Part shown: piece by piece, positions 35,521-44,158 of the stretch | Position numbering within the stretch: position 1 is the stretch's first letter | Layout of the letters: every line of letters begins with the position of its first letter | NCBI RefSeq assembly: GCF_034720595.1 | Contig: NZ_JAYESJ010000003.1 | Span: 317,967 to 381,966 of the forward strand | Origin: Rhizobium sp. CC-YZS058 | GTDB lineage: Bacteria; Pseudomonadota; Alphaproteobacteria; Rhizobiales; Rhizobiaceae | Direction: 5' to 3' | Length of the DNA stretch: 64,000 bases | Position numbers and translations under genes: made by a program | Notes under the pieces: model-generated | Told to the model about the DNA's origin: nothing | The model's database searches: none | What the model saw: the letters and a program-made list of their open reading frames with translations, nothing else

Positions 35521-36095
35521 GACGCACTGCCATTATCGGCAATGCTCCGGAGTTCGACGGCACGAGCTTCGAACTCGACGCCTACGATCATGTGGTCCGC
35601 TTCAACAACACCGCAGGCCTCGGGGCGACGGCCGGCGCGCGGACGAATGAGCTGGTGCTGGTCAGCCGCGGCGGCCAGCCGGCCGAATGGCTGGCGGATC
35701 CGGGCTTCGTCGCGCGGCGCGCCGTGCAGGATGCCGCGCAGATCACGCTCGTTTTCCCACCCTCGACCAAGCCGGCGGACGAATGCCATGCGCATGGCCT
35801 GATCGCGCGCCTCGCGCCGCTGGGCAAGGTGATCGGCTGGATCGACGAGGAGACGGAGGAGCGAGCCCGCACGGCGCTGACGGACCAAGGCGGCGACGCG
35901 CGGGCGGCGCTCAGCTCCGGTTATCTCTACACGTTCCGCGTGCTGGAAGCCGATCCCGGTGGCGTGCCGCATGTCTTCGGCTTCGGTTTTGCAGGCTGGG
36001 ACGGCCATGCCTGGGCTGCGGAGCGAGCCTGGTTTCAGGCCGCTCACGAGGCCGGCCGTCTCGTTCTCCACCCGCTTGATCCGCCGGTCCGGTGA
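35517..36095 (+). CDS. GT29 (sialyltransferase-like) small protein
   Basis: A 192-residue protein whose opening, AIIGNAPEFDG and then DHVVRFNNT, matches the L-sialylmotif pattern of GT29 sialyltransferases (GN, then D-x-V-x-RFN). The rest is short for that family, and the later motifs are weak: SSGYLYTFRVLE and FGFAGWDGHAWAAERAW, with a His resembling the S-motif/VS-motif region. No CMP-sialic acid synthesis genes are in the window, so the donor may be another CMP- or nucleotide-linked acid sugar. It overlaps both neighbours. Catalytic competence is uncertain because of its length. Confidence 0.62.
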   Translation: MRRTAIIGNAPEFDGTSFELDAYDHVVRFNNTAGLGATAGARTNELVLVSRGGQPAEWLADPGFVARRAVQDAAQITLVFPPSTKPADECHAHGLIARLAPLGKVIGWIDEETEERARTALTDQGGDARAALSSGYLYTFRVLEADPGGVPHVFGFGFAGWDGHAWAAERAWFQAAHEAGRLVLHPLDPPVR

Positions 36096-37084
36096 TGGGG
36101 CCGGATGACACGCCGCAGCTCTCCGGACGCTGCCCGCTCTGCCGCGCGCGGGGTCTTCAGCCGACCGCGCGGAGCCTGCGTCACGGCGATGGACGACGCC
36201 ACTTCGCCTATGTCTGCTCGCATTGTGGTCTGCTCCTCGATGAGAATAGCCGGAATGATGAGGCGGCGAACGCCTTCTTCCAACGGCTCATGTCCTGCGA
36301 CGTGATAGAGCCGTCCCTGAATGACCCTGTAGGGTTCGATCTCTACACGCTGCGAACGCTTGCCAGCCGGTTCGACCTTGCAGCGCTGCCGGCCGATGCG
36401 GCCCAGGCCGAGGGCCTCGAAATGCCCCATGCGGACCTCGCCGCCCGCGCGCGCCTCCTTCCTCTTGCGGCGCTGGCGCCGACGCCAGTATCGGTTGGCG
36501 TCATATGCAGCGAGAGGGAGCTGGCGACGGTGCTCGATCGGGCAGGAGACATGCGCTCCTGGGCGCGGGAACTCGTCGTTCTCGTCGATCGTCCGGCGAC
36601 CACGCCCGCGATCCGCGACGCGTTCGTGGCGGTCCTGTCCCGTCCGCTCGAGGGCAATTTCGCTGCACAGCGCAATGCCCTGCAGGCGCACTGCGCAAGC
36701 CCCTGGGTGCTGCAGCTCGATGCCGACGAAAGCCTGTCGGACGGTCTCGGGTCTCGGCTTGGCCGCTTCGCCGCGCTCGCCGATCAGCAGGGCGCAGTGT
36801 CAGTCGGCCTGCCGCGGGAAAACCTGGTCGAAGGGCGCCTGACGGACCTTTATCCGGATATCCAGTATCGCCTGAACCGCCGAGAGATTCTCTTCGAGGG
36901 TGTCGTGCACGAGCGCCCCGTCCGCCCCTGGCAGAAGAGCTTCATCACCCTTTCCGGTGCCATCCGCCACCATCTGACCGCCGAGCATGTCGCGAACCGA
37001 TCCGGGACCTACGAAGCTCTGAACCCAGGTGGTGGTCGATTGTTCGAGGCGGCCGCGCTTTCACGCGCCTATTCGCCTTTTTAG
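36095..37084 (+). CDS. Zinc-ribbon plus glycosyltransferase family 2 protein
   Basis: A 329-residue protein with an N-terminal treble-clef/zinc-ribbon-like segment: CPLC at 13-16 and CSHC at 41-44, the pattern of methyltransferase- or glycosyltransferase-associated ribbons. From about 130 it has a GT2 domain of the WaaE/KdtX-like kind: NFAAQRNALQAHCASPWVLQLDADES with the DxD, then QYRLNRREILFEGVVHERP. No membrane helix. The ATG shares one base with the preceding stop (TGATG); a GTG one codon earlier is equivalent. It ends the rightward arm. Confidence 0.75.
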   Translation: MGPDDTPQLSGRCPLCRARGLQPTARSLRHGDGRRHFAYVCSHCGLLLDENSRNDEAANAFFQRLMSCDVIEPSLNDPVGFDLYTLRTLASRFDLAALPADAAQAEGLEMPHADLAARARLLPLAALAPTPVSVGVICSERELATVLDRAGDMRSWARELVVLVDRPATTPAIRDAFVAVLSRPLEGNFAAQRNALQAHCASPWVLQLDADESLSDGLGSRLGRFAALADQQGAVSVGLPRENLVEGRLTDLYPDIQYRLNRREILFEGVVHERPVRPWQKSFITLSGAIRHHLTAEHVANRSGTYEALNPGGGRLFEAAALSRAYSPF

Positions 37085-37169
37085 GGATGGTGCCGAATGC
37101 GGGGACAGGTTCGAGAACGGATCGGTTTGCAGAAGGGCTCGGGGTTTTCATAGCGAGAGGAGGGGCGGG

Positions 37170-38474
37170 ATGAGATCGAAATGGGCGTGGTGGCTGTCGC
37201 AGATCGCACGGCGGATCTGGTTTCGCGCGACGCTGTTTTCCGTGCTGGCGGTCGCAACGGCGCTGCTCGCCGCCGTCGCGGCCCCGTATATTCCGGCCAC
37301 GCTCCCTGGCCAGATCGGCGCGGATGCGGTGGACAACATCCTCAGCATCATTGCCTCCAGCATGCTGGCGGTGACGACCTTTTCGCTGAGCACGATGGTT
37401 TCCGCCTATTCCGCAGCATCGAGCAGCGTGACGCCGCGGGCAACGAGCCTGATCATGGAGGACAGCACGACCCAGAACGTGCTGGCGACCTTCATCGGCT
37501 CGTTTCTGTTCAGCCTCGTCGGCATCATCGCGCTCACCACCGGCGCCTATGGGGAAACGGGTCGGCTCGTGCTGTTCCTCGTGACCATCGGCGTGATCAT
37601 TCTGGTCGTCGTGACGCTTCTGCGCTGGATCGATCACCTGTCCCGCCTCGGCAGCGTGACCGAGACGACGGAGCGCGTGGAAAAGGCCACGGCCCGCGCG
37701 CTGGAGACGCTGGCAGCCGCGCCCTATCTCGGCGGCCAGCCGCTGCGCGACGCGCAAGGGTGGAACAGCCCGACAGCTGCCCCGGTATTTGCTCCCCACG
37801 TGGGCTATGTGCAGCACGTCGACGTAGGCGCTCTATCAAACCTCGCCGAAGAGTTCGACATCGACATCGCCGTCGTGGCGATTGCCGGCACGCTCGTTTC
37901 GCCGAACATGCCTGTCGGCCTGACCAGCCGTTCAGTAAGCAAGGAAGTATGCGACCGCATCGCCGCCTCATTCTCTCTCGCCCATGTTCGCTCCTTCGAT
38001 CAGGATCCGCGGTTCGGGGCCTCGGTGCTGACCGAGATCGCCTCCCGGGCTCTGTCTCCGGCCGTCAACGATCCAGGGACGGCCATCGATGTGATCTCGC
38101 GGGCGCTCCGGCTGCTCGTCCAGCATGCCGGCAATCTTGCGCCGGCGGACGCCGAGGTTTCGCATCCTCGGCTTCATGTCAAACCGGTGGCGCTCGCCGA
38201 CCTGTTCGACGATCTGTTCATGCCCATCGCGCGCGACGGCGCGGCCCTCGTCGAAGTGGGTCTCAGGCTTCAGAAAGCCTTCGAGGCGCTCGCCTGCCTT
38301 CCCAATCGTGAGGTTCGTGCCGAGGCGCATCGCCACTCCGCAGAAGCGCTCAACCGCGCCGAGGCGGCCCTCGTCATCGACGCGGACAAGGATCGCCTGC
38401 GGCGGGAGGCGGAAGCGGTCAGGGTGCTCTGCATTCGGGAGGACGTGTCGCTGACAGGAATTTCCCGAGGGTGA
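37170..38474 (+). CDS. DUF2254 family membrane protein
   Basis: A 434-residue inner-membrane protein of the DUF2254 family. The N-terminal part has four likely membrane helices (about 17-40, 55-80, 105-130 and 135-155). The remainder is cytosolic and mostly helical, with the conserved block GYVQHVDVGAL and a later FDQDPRFGASVLTEIASRALSPAVNDPGTA, the family hallmark. GAGAGGAGGGGCGGG lies directly before the ATG and rejects the longer frame from 37029. Function unknown. It stands alone between the glycan island and a convergent DUF982 gene. Confidence 0.84.
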   Translation: MRSKWAWWLSQIARRIWFRATLFSVLAVATALLAAVAAPYIPATLPGQIGADAVDNILSIIASSMLAVTTFSLSTMVSAYSAASSSVTPRATSLIMEDSTTQNVLATFIGSFLFSLVGIIALTTGAYGETGRLVLFLVTIGVIILVVVTLLRWIDHLSRLGSVTETTERVEKATARALETLAAAPYLGGQPLRDAQGWNSPTAAPVFAPHVGYVQHVDVGALSNLAEEFDIDIAVVAIAGTLVSPNMPVGLTSRSVSKEVCDRIAASFSLAHVRSFDQDPRFGASVLTEIASRALSPAVNDPGTAIDVISRALRLLVQHAGNLAPADAEVSHPRLHVKPVALADLFDDLFMPIARDGAALVEVGLRLQKAFEALACLPNREVRAEAHRHSAEALNRAEAALVIDADKDRLRREAEAVRVLCIREDVSLTGISRG

Positions 38475-38487
38475 GCCACGAGACCGT

Positions 38488-38739
38488 CTATCCCCGCCGG
38501 ACATAGAGCTTGGCATCCGTCGCGGCCGCAAGAAAGGCGGCTCTGGCATCCTCCGGCTCACGCTCGCCCATCAGCACGGCAAGTGCCACTTCTCGTGCTT
38601 CCCGATAGGCTTTGGTGCCGAAGACCGGCCATCGCTCGAGGAGCGTGCGAGCCGCCTCCTCGGTGCTGCTGATCGTTCGAAATCCACCGCGATCGTTCTC
38701 CTCGAACGTCACCGGGCGTGCCCAACGCTTGGGATCCAT
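38488..38739 (-). CDS. DUF982 family small protein
   Basis: An 83-residue DUF982 protein, a family almost confined to rhizobia and relatives and without known function. It shows the usual pattern: WARPVTFEENDRGGFRTIS, STEEAARTLLERWP, then a C-terminal helical part with ARAAFLAAATDAKLYV. The start is the ATG preceded by GAGG at eight bases; the frame stays open upstream to 38919 but that part is GC-biased filler without family text. It faces the DUF2254 gene tail to tail. Confidence 0.82.
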   Translation of the reverse strand: MDPKRWARPVTFEENDRGGFRTISSTEEAARTLLERWPVFGTKAYREAREVALAVLMGEREPEDARAAFLAAATDAKLYVRRG

Positions 38740-38942
38740 ACGCAATACCTCGTCAACGCAATACTCTCGCCATGAAACGAGACAAGACGCGACTCGTTCC
38801 GAACGAGGTGGGGTCTCACGCAGCGCCTCGCCGAAAGTCGGCCCATGATTGCCCCACCCCGCGGCGTCGGCGCTGGTGTGCGCGGACGGTGGAACAGGGG
38901 TGAGGGATTTGAGTTTCACTCGTCGGACTGCAAGGAGAGACC

Positions 38943-39704
38943 ATGCCGCTCTGGCTGCAAGCGGGCCTTTGGGGCCTGGTCGGGGGATCTGCGCTTCTCA
39001 TCGGCGCGGCCATCCCCTTCGTGGCGACGCTTTCGCAACGTGTCATCGCAGCCGTCATGGCGCTCGGCTCCGGTGTGCTCATCTCCGCTGTTGCCTTCGA
39101 ACTGATGGATGAAGCCTTCGCTCGGGGCGGCTTCGACTCGACCGCCATCGGCTTCATTGCGGGAGCGGCCCTGTACACGGCTGCCAACCTCTATCTGTCA
39201 CGGCGTGGAGCGCGGCACCGGAAGAGATCGGGATTTCATTCCGAGCAGAAACAGCAGGATGCTTCGGAAGGGTCCGGCGCAGCCCTTGCCGTTGGTGCGC
39301 TGCTCGATGGAATACCGGAGTCCATGGTCATCGGGGTCAGCCTGCTCAGCGGTGCGCATGTCAGCCTCGTCACAGTCTTTGCGATCTTTCTTTCCAATAT
39401 TCCCGAAGGTCTGGCCAGCGCAGCCGGGATGCGAAAGGCGGGCCGCTCGACGCGCTACATCTTCGGCGTCTGGGGCGGCATCGCCGTCATATCGGGGCTC
39501 GCCGCGCTTCTCGGCAATGTGGCCTTCGCCAACACCAGTCCCGATGTGATCGCGGCGACAACGGCGCTCGCTGCGGGCGCAATCCTGGCAATGCTGTCCG
39601 ATACGATGATCCCGGAGGCCTTCGAAGAGACGCATGACTATGCGGGCCTGATCACCGTAATCGGCTTCCTGCTCGCCTTCGTTCTTTCCAAAAGCGGGGG
39701 ATGA
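38943..39704 (+). CDS. ZIP-family divalent metal transporter
   Basis: A 253-residue ZIP transporter expected to bring zinc, iron or another divalent metal into the cytosol. It has seven to eight hydrophobic helices. The metal-path helices carry DGIPESMVIG (helix IV) and SNIPEGLASA (helix V), the family's paired signatures. A cytosolic loop at about 80-110 is basic and His-containing (RRGARHRKRSGFHSEQ), as is usual for the variable loop. AAGGAGAG is seven bases before the ATG. It is monocistronic. Metal specificity cannot be told, and no Zur or Fur box was identified. Confidence 0.88.
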   Translation: MPLWLQAGLWGLVGGSALLIGAAIPFVATLSQRVIAAVMALGSGVLISAVAFELMDEAFARGGFDSTAIGFIAGAALYTAANLYLSRRGARHRKRSGFHSEQKQQDASEGSGAALAVGALLDGIPESMVIGVSLLSGAHVSLVTVFAIFLSNIPEGLASAAGMRKAGRSTRYIFGVWGGIAVISGLAALLGNVAFANTSPDVIAATTALAAGAILAMLSDTMIPEAFEETHDYAGLITVIGFLLAFVLSKSGG

Positions 39705-39725
39705 CGGCGGTTTCGCTTGGCCGGC

Positions 39726-40544
39726 TCAGCTCTGTCGTTTCTGCGTGATCAAGGCGCTGATCTGGTCCACAACCTCGGGTGCCACGGGTTGATAGACCAT
39801 CATCGTCAGGTCCGGCCGGCCCTCGACGCTGAAGCTCGAAAACTCCAGTTCGATCGTTCCGAGGGTCGCGTGATGCAGGCGCTTGATGCCGTCTCGGATG
39901 CCGGTGACCTCATTGTCGTCCCACATCGCCCTGAACTCGGGGCTTGCGGTGCAAAGTTCGTCGACGAGCTGCGCGATCTCGCTTCCGGCGCCGGCGCGTG
40001 CGGCATCGGCCCGGAAGGCGCCGACGACGTAGCGCGCCACGGCGCGCCAATCGTCCTGCGCGGCGCGGACCCGCTCGTCGGCAAAGATCAGCCGCAGGAT
40101 GTTGCGGCCGTCGCGCGGCAGCTTCGAATAATCGGTCAGGACCACCGTCGCCGCAAGGTTCCAGGCCAGCACGTCCCAGGTCGCGGTGCGAATGATGGCG
40201 GGGCTCAAGGGCATGGCGTCGAGCACATGCTGGAGACGCTGGCTGACAGCCTCGACCTGGCGATAGCGCTGCTCCGGTGGATGGCCGAAGGCGAGGATAT
40301 GCAGGTGATCGCGCTCGGGGTCTGTCAACATCAGCCCTTTTGCCAGCCTGTCGAGCACGTCGGCGGAAGGCAGGCCGCCACGTCCCTGCTCCAGCCAGGT
40401 ATACCAGGTGGCGCTGATGTTGGAGCGCTGGGCGACTTCCTCCCGCCGCAGGCCCGGCACGCGCCGCCGTTCGGCCGGGAGGCCGAAGGCAGCGGGGTCG
40501 AGCCGCCTGCGCCGGTCCCGCAGGAAGGTGCTCAGCGCATTCAT
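39726..40544 (-). CDS. XRE-family regulator with MmyB-like ligand-binding domain
   Basis: A 272-residue regulator. The N-terminal helix-turn-helix (about 1-75) reads LRDRRRRLDPAAFGL, VPGLRREEVAQRSNIS and WYTWLEQGR. The C-terminal MmyB-like domain (about 100-260) is PAS-like and thought to bind a small or fatty ligand. The ATG used follows AGCAAG; an in-frame GTG at 40565 is less likely. It is divergent from the SDR gene, the standard arrangement in which this regulator controls the neighbouring short-chain dehydrogenase. Confidence 0.86.
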   Translation of the reverse strand: MNALSTFLRDRRRRLDPAAFGLPAERRRVPGLRREEVAQRSNISATWYTWLEQGRGGLPSADVLDRLAKGLMLTDPERDHLHILAFGHPPEQRYRQVEAVSQRLQHVLDAMPLSPAIIRTATWDVLAWNLAATVVLTDYSKLPRDGRNILRLIFADERVRAAQDDWRAVARYVVGAFRADAARAGAGSEIAQLVDELCTASPEFRAMWDDNEVTGIRDGIKRLHHATLGTIELEFSSFSVEGRPDLTMMVYQPVAPEVVDQISALITQKRQS

Positions 40545-40574
40545 CTTGCTGGGAGGCTCACGCAAACGGGTAGC

Positions 40575-40587
40575 TCCTATACTAGGA
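40575..40587. promoter_or_regulatory. Candidate operator between XRE regulator and SDR gene
   Basis: TCCTA-TAC-TAGGA is a perfect 5-bp-arm dyad in the 111-base divergent gap, 69 bases before the SDR ATG. It is likely bound by the XRE/MmyB regulator. Confidence 0.45.
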
Positions 40588-40655
40588 TAAGATCACGTCT
40601 TTCATGGAACAGAGTGACAGTGCGAGGTGATCTCCGTCAAGACAGGAGATCAGTC

Positions 40656-41552
40656 ATGCATGTTTATCTGACCGGCGCGACCGGCTTTATCGGCTCGCGC
40701 GTCATCGACCAGTTGCTCGAAGCGGGGCATCAGGTGACGGGATCGACACGGTCCGAAGAGGGGGCTCGCCGCCTGGCCAAGCGGGGCGTGACGCCCTATT
40801 CCGCGACGCTCGAAGATCCTGCGGCGCTTGCGCGCGGCGCGGAGCAGGCGGATGCCGTCATCCACACGGCCTTCGACCACGAATTCGTCAATTTCGCCGC
40901 CAATTGCGAAAAGGACCGCCGTGTGATTTCCGCCCTTGGCGCGGTCTTGCGCGGCTCCAGCCGGCCGATCCTGATCACGTCCGGCGTGGGCATGGGCGAC
41001 CCGGGGGACGGCAGTCTGGCGCGGGAGGAGGTCTTCAACCGGTCGCACAGCATGCCCCGCGTCGCCTCCGAGCTGGCAGGTCAGGATCTGCTGGACGCCG
41101 GCGTCAATCTCGGTGTCGTGCGCCTTCCGCAGGTTCATGATCCGGTCAAGCAGGGCCTGATTACGCCATACATCGATTTGGCGCGGGAGAAGGGCACGGT
41201 GGCCTATATCGCGGACGGAGCCAACCGTTTCGCGGCCGCTCCGGTCGAGGATGTCGCACGGCTTTATGTCAGCGCACTCGAACGCGCGGCGCCGGGGGCG
41301 CGCTACCATGCGGTGGCGGAGGAAGGGGTCGCGCTGCGCGAAATCGCCGAGGTCGTGGCCGCCGGCATGGGGCTGCCGGCCGTTTCTCTTTCGCCGGATG
41401 AGGCCCGCACGCATTTCGGCTGGTTCGCGATGTTCGCTGCGGCGAACTTCGCCGCATCCGGCGCCTGGACGAAGCAGACGCTTGGCTGGCAGCCAAAAGG
41501 CCCGTCACTTCTCGAAAACCTGCGCAGGATGGACTATGCGCCGGTGGCTTGA
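40656..41552 (+). CDS. NAD(P)-binding SDR/epimerase family oxidoreductase
   Basis: A 298-residue extended/atypical SDR. It begins MHVYLTGATGFIGSRV with the glycine-rich GATGFIG cofactor motif at 7-13. The usual Tyr-x3-Lys is not obvious, as in NAD(P)-binding oxidoreductases of the YeeZ/SDR_a5 kind. The C-terminal part has RFAAAPVEDVARLYVSALE, typical of the family. ACAGGAG lies eight bases before the ATG. The divergent XRE/MmyB gene is the probable repressor. Substrate unknown. Confidence 0.85.
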   Translation: MHVYLTGATGFIGSRVIDQLLEAGHQVTGSTRSEEGARRLAKRGVTPYSATLEDPAALARGAEQADAVIHTAFDHEFVNFAANCEKDRRVISALGAVLRGSSRPILITSGVGMGDPGDGSLAREEVFNRSHSMPRVASELAGQDLLDAGVNLGVVRLPQVHDPVKQGLITPYIDLAREKGTVAYIADGANRFAAAPVEDVARLYVSALERAAPGARYHAVAEEGVALREIAEVVAAGMGLPAVSLSPDEARTHFGWFAMFAAANFAASGAWTKQTLGWQPKGPSLLENLRRMDYAPVA

Positions 41553-41582
41553 GGGGTGAGGACGACGCTCAGGCGAGGCGCC

Positions 41583-42158
41583 CTATGTCAGGTCGTGCAG
41601 CGCCTTGCCGAGCGGCGGTCCGATCTCGAATTGCGAGAAGCGAACGTCGAGGCCCGCGCGTTCCGGCGTGCAGCACATCGGCCCGACCTGATAGTGCGCG
41701 GCGACAGGGAAGGGGCAGAGGCGCAAAAGCGGCCAGCGCTTCCCGTCCGGAGAGCACTGCAGGCGCAGGACGCCTTGCGATACCGTGACACGCAGGAAGA
41801 AGTCTGATGGATCGCCTTGGTAGGGGGTCGACGTCCAGTCGGAACGTCCCAGCGTCAGCACGCTGCCGATGCAGGCGCTGCCATCCGATAGCTCGATCCC
41901 CGCCTTGATCCACCGCGTCTCATCGATGCGCAGCATGATCTCTGCCTGGTCGTAGAGCGCCTCATAGCACGCCTGGATCCGCAGGCTCGCGGTGAAGTCC
42001 CCCTCCCAGGATGCCGCGAAGAAATGGCCGTTGTCGTGGGTGAAGCCGTAGTACGTCTCCCGCCAGAAATCGGTCTTTTCGTCGGTGGTGACCGACAGAA
42101 CCTCGTCCTCTAGAGACCAGATGCGCGGCTCGTTCTGCCATGTGCACAGATTAAACAA
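41583..42158 (-). CDS. DUF1349 family protein (TTG start)
   Basis: A 191-residue DUF1349 protein, a concanavalin-like beta-sandwich family of unknown role related to sugar-binding or glycosidase-associated folds. Recognised stretches are TDEKTDFWRETYYGF, NGHFFAASWEGDFTA and QAEIMLRIDETRWIKAGIEL. The usual family N-terminus (short text then NEPRIW) points to a TTG start: GGAGGA lies seven bases before it, and the frame upstream, to 42212, is unlike the family. Function unknown. The SLC13 gene lies 80 bases to the right on the same strand. Confidence 0.75.
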   Translation of the reverse strand: MFNLCTWQNEPRIWSLEDEVLSVTTDEKTDFWRETYYGFTHDNGHFFAASWEGDFTASLRIQACYEALYDQAEIMLRIDETRWIKAGIELSDGSACIGSVLTLGRSDWTSTPYQGDPSDFFLRVTVSQGVLRLQCSPDGKRWPLLRLCPFPVAAHYQVGPMCCTPERAGLDVRFSQFEIGPPLGKALHDLT

Positions 42159-42238
42159 CGCCTGTCCTCCCGCCTGTTTCCGCCTGCTGCGAGCCACTAT
42201 CGGGCAGATCATGCGCCGACATCAAGGGTGTGATGCAC

Positions 42239-44011
42239 CTATTGGATCGGCCAGACGAACATCAGCGCCGGGATCGAGACCAGGATGATGATGAGCGAGA
42301 GCGGCAGGCCAAGACGCGGATAATCGGAAAACTTGTAGCCGCCGGGCCCGAAGACAAGCGTGTTGCACTGATGACCGACGGGCGTCAGGAAGTCCGATCC
42401 GGCGCCGATGGCGACGGCCATGAGGAAGGGTTCGGGACGGAAGCCGAGATTGGTGGCAAAGGTCGCCGCGATCGGCCCCATCACCAGCACCGTCGCCGCA
42501 TTGTTGAGGAAGGGCGTGACGGCCATGGCGGTAATGAGGATGAGCGCAAGCGCCGCCCAGGGTGGAAGGCTGGCCGCCACGCCGCCGAGCCAGCTTGCGA
42601 TCAGATCGCTCGCGCCGGTGCTGCGCAGCGAGTCGGAAACGGGAATGAGAGCCGCGAGCATGATCAGGATCGGTCCGTCGACCGATTTATAGATGTCGCG
42701 CAGCGGAATGGCCTTGAAGATGACCATGCCGAGCGCCGCGGCGAAGAAGGCGACCGAGACGGGCGCGATACCGACGGCCGTTGCCGCCATGGCAAGCGCC
42801 AGGATGATGAGCGGGATGAAGGCGCGGCGCTGTGTGCCGAGCAGAACCTCGCGCTGGGCAAGGGGCAGCAGCGAGAGATCCTGCAGGATCGTCGTCAGGC
42901 TGGCGGGGCTGCCCTGGAGAACGAGAACATCGCCCGGCGCGATTGTCAGGCTGCCCAACCTCTCCTTCAACCGTTCGCCGCGTCGGCTGATGGCGATCAG
43001 ATTGACGCCGCGCGTGTAGGAGAGAGCCAGCGCCTTGGCGGACGACCCTGCGAGCGGGGACTCCTGCGTGACGATCGCTTCCAGCGCGGTCAGGTCCGCC
43101 GGTCCTTCAGGCGTCTTGTCCAGCGGTTTGCCGGAGAGTTTCAGCGAACCGCCGGACACGACGCGATCGATCGCTGCGGACGACCCTTCGAGCAGAACGA
43201 CATCATCCTGCCGCAGCGTCAGATCCGGGAAGGGAGCCATGCGGGTCGCACCGCGCAGAACGGCGCTGGCCACCACCTCGCCGTCGCCGAGGCTGAGAAG
43301 ATCGCTCAGGGCCTTGCCGAGCAGCGGCGACTCCTCGGCGATCGACACTTCGCTCACGTAGTTCTTGATCTCGACGGCATCCTCGATCGAACCGCCCTGC
43401 TTGGTGCGGCTCGGGACCAGCCAGTGGAAGAACAGCAGGAAGGAGATGCCGACCAGCGCCAGCATGCCGCCGACGGGCGTGAAGTCGAACATGGTGAAAG
43501 GCGTGCCCGTCAGTTCCTGTCTCAGCCGGGAAACGACAATGTTCGGAGAAGTGCCGATCTGCGTCATCAGTCCGCCGAGCAGGGCCGCGAAAGCCATCGG
43601 CATCAGATATTTGGACGGCGACGCGCCGGATTTCTTGGCGAACTGGAAGGCGACCGGCATCATGATCGCCAGGGCGCCGATGTTCTTGATGAAGGCGGAG
43701 AGGAGCGCGACCACGATCATCAGCAGCGCCAGCTGCGTATGCAGCGTGTTCAGGTTCGGGAAGAATTTCTTGATCAGGATATCGACCACACCGGAGCGGG
43801 CGACGCCGGCGCTAACCACGAGCGCGCTGCCGACGATGATGACGATATCGTCCGAGAAGCCCGAGAAGGCCTTGTCGGCCGGCACGATCCCGACGGCGAC
43901 GGCAACGAGGAGGGCGGAGCAGGCGACGATGTCGTAGCGGAACCGATCCCAGATGAACACGACCATCATTGCGGCAATGACGGCAAAGGCGAGGATCTGC
44001 GGCGTTGTCAT
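42239..44011 (-). CDS. SLC13/DASS-family permease with two RCK-C (TrkA-C) domains
   Basis: A 590-residue inner-membrane transporter. Hydrophobic helices fill 1-190 and 395-590 and contain family text: AFIKNIGALAIMMPVAF, GTSPNIVVSRL, and near the end TPFLNNAATVLVMGPIA and LTPVGHQCNTLVFGPGGY. Between them, about 205-380, are two TrkA-C-like cytosolic domains (EESPLLGKALSDL, DVVLLEGSS and APGDVLVLQGSP). Such proteins carry sulfate, dicarboxylates or other anions with sodium. Transcribed in the same direction as phnM, which ends 147 bases upstream, but probably separate from the phn operon. Substrate unknown. Confidence 0.85.
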   Translation of the reverse strand: MTTPQILAFAVIAAMMVVFIWDRFRYDIVACSALLVAVAVGIVPADKAFSGFSDDIVIIVGSALVVSAGVARSGVVDILIKKFFPNLNTLHTQLALLMIVVALLSAFIKNIGALAIMMPVAFQFAKKSGASPSKYLMPMAFAALLGGLMTQIGTSPNIVVSRLRQELTGTPFTMFDFTPVGGMLALVGISFLLFFHWLVPSRTKQGGSIEDAVEIKNYVSEVSIAEESPLLGKALSDLLSLGDGEVVASAVLRGATRMAPFPDLTLRQDDVVLLEGSSAAIDRVVSGGSLKLSGKPLDKTPEGPADLTALEAIVTQESPLAGSSAKALALSYTRGVNLIAISRRGERLKERLGSLTIAPGDVLVLQGSPASLTTILQDLSLLPLAQREVLLGTQRRAFIPLIILALAMAATAVGIAPVSVAFFAAALGMVIFKAIPLRDIYKSVDGPILIMLAALIPVSDSLRSTGASDLIASWLGGVAASLPPWAALALILITAMAVTPFLNNAATVLVMGPIAATFATNLGFRPEPFLMAVAIGAGSDFLTPVGHQCNTLVFGPGGYKFSDYPRLGLPLSLIIILVSIPALMFVWPIQ

Positions 44012-44158
44012 GAAGAACCATGCTGGGAGGCTGAGAGCCGAAGGCCATCAGGCGCGCGACGGCGCTGCCCTAAACAATGCGCGTCCCAACTGGTTCCGGC
44101 AAGCACCCTCGTAAGCTGAAGATGACGTCCGCTGCCGGAAACGTCGTCGCACCGCAGC

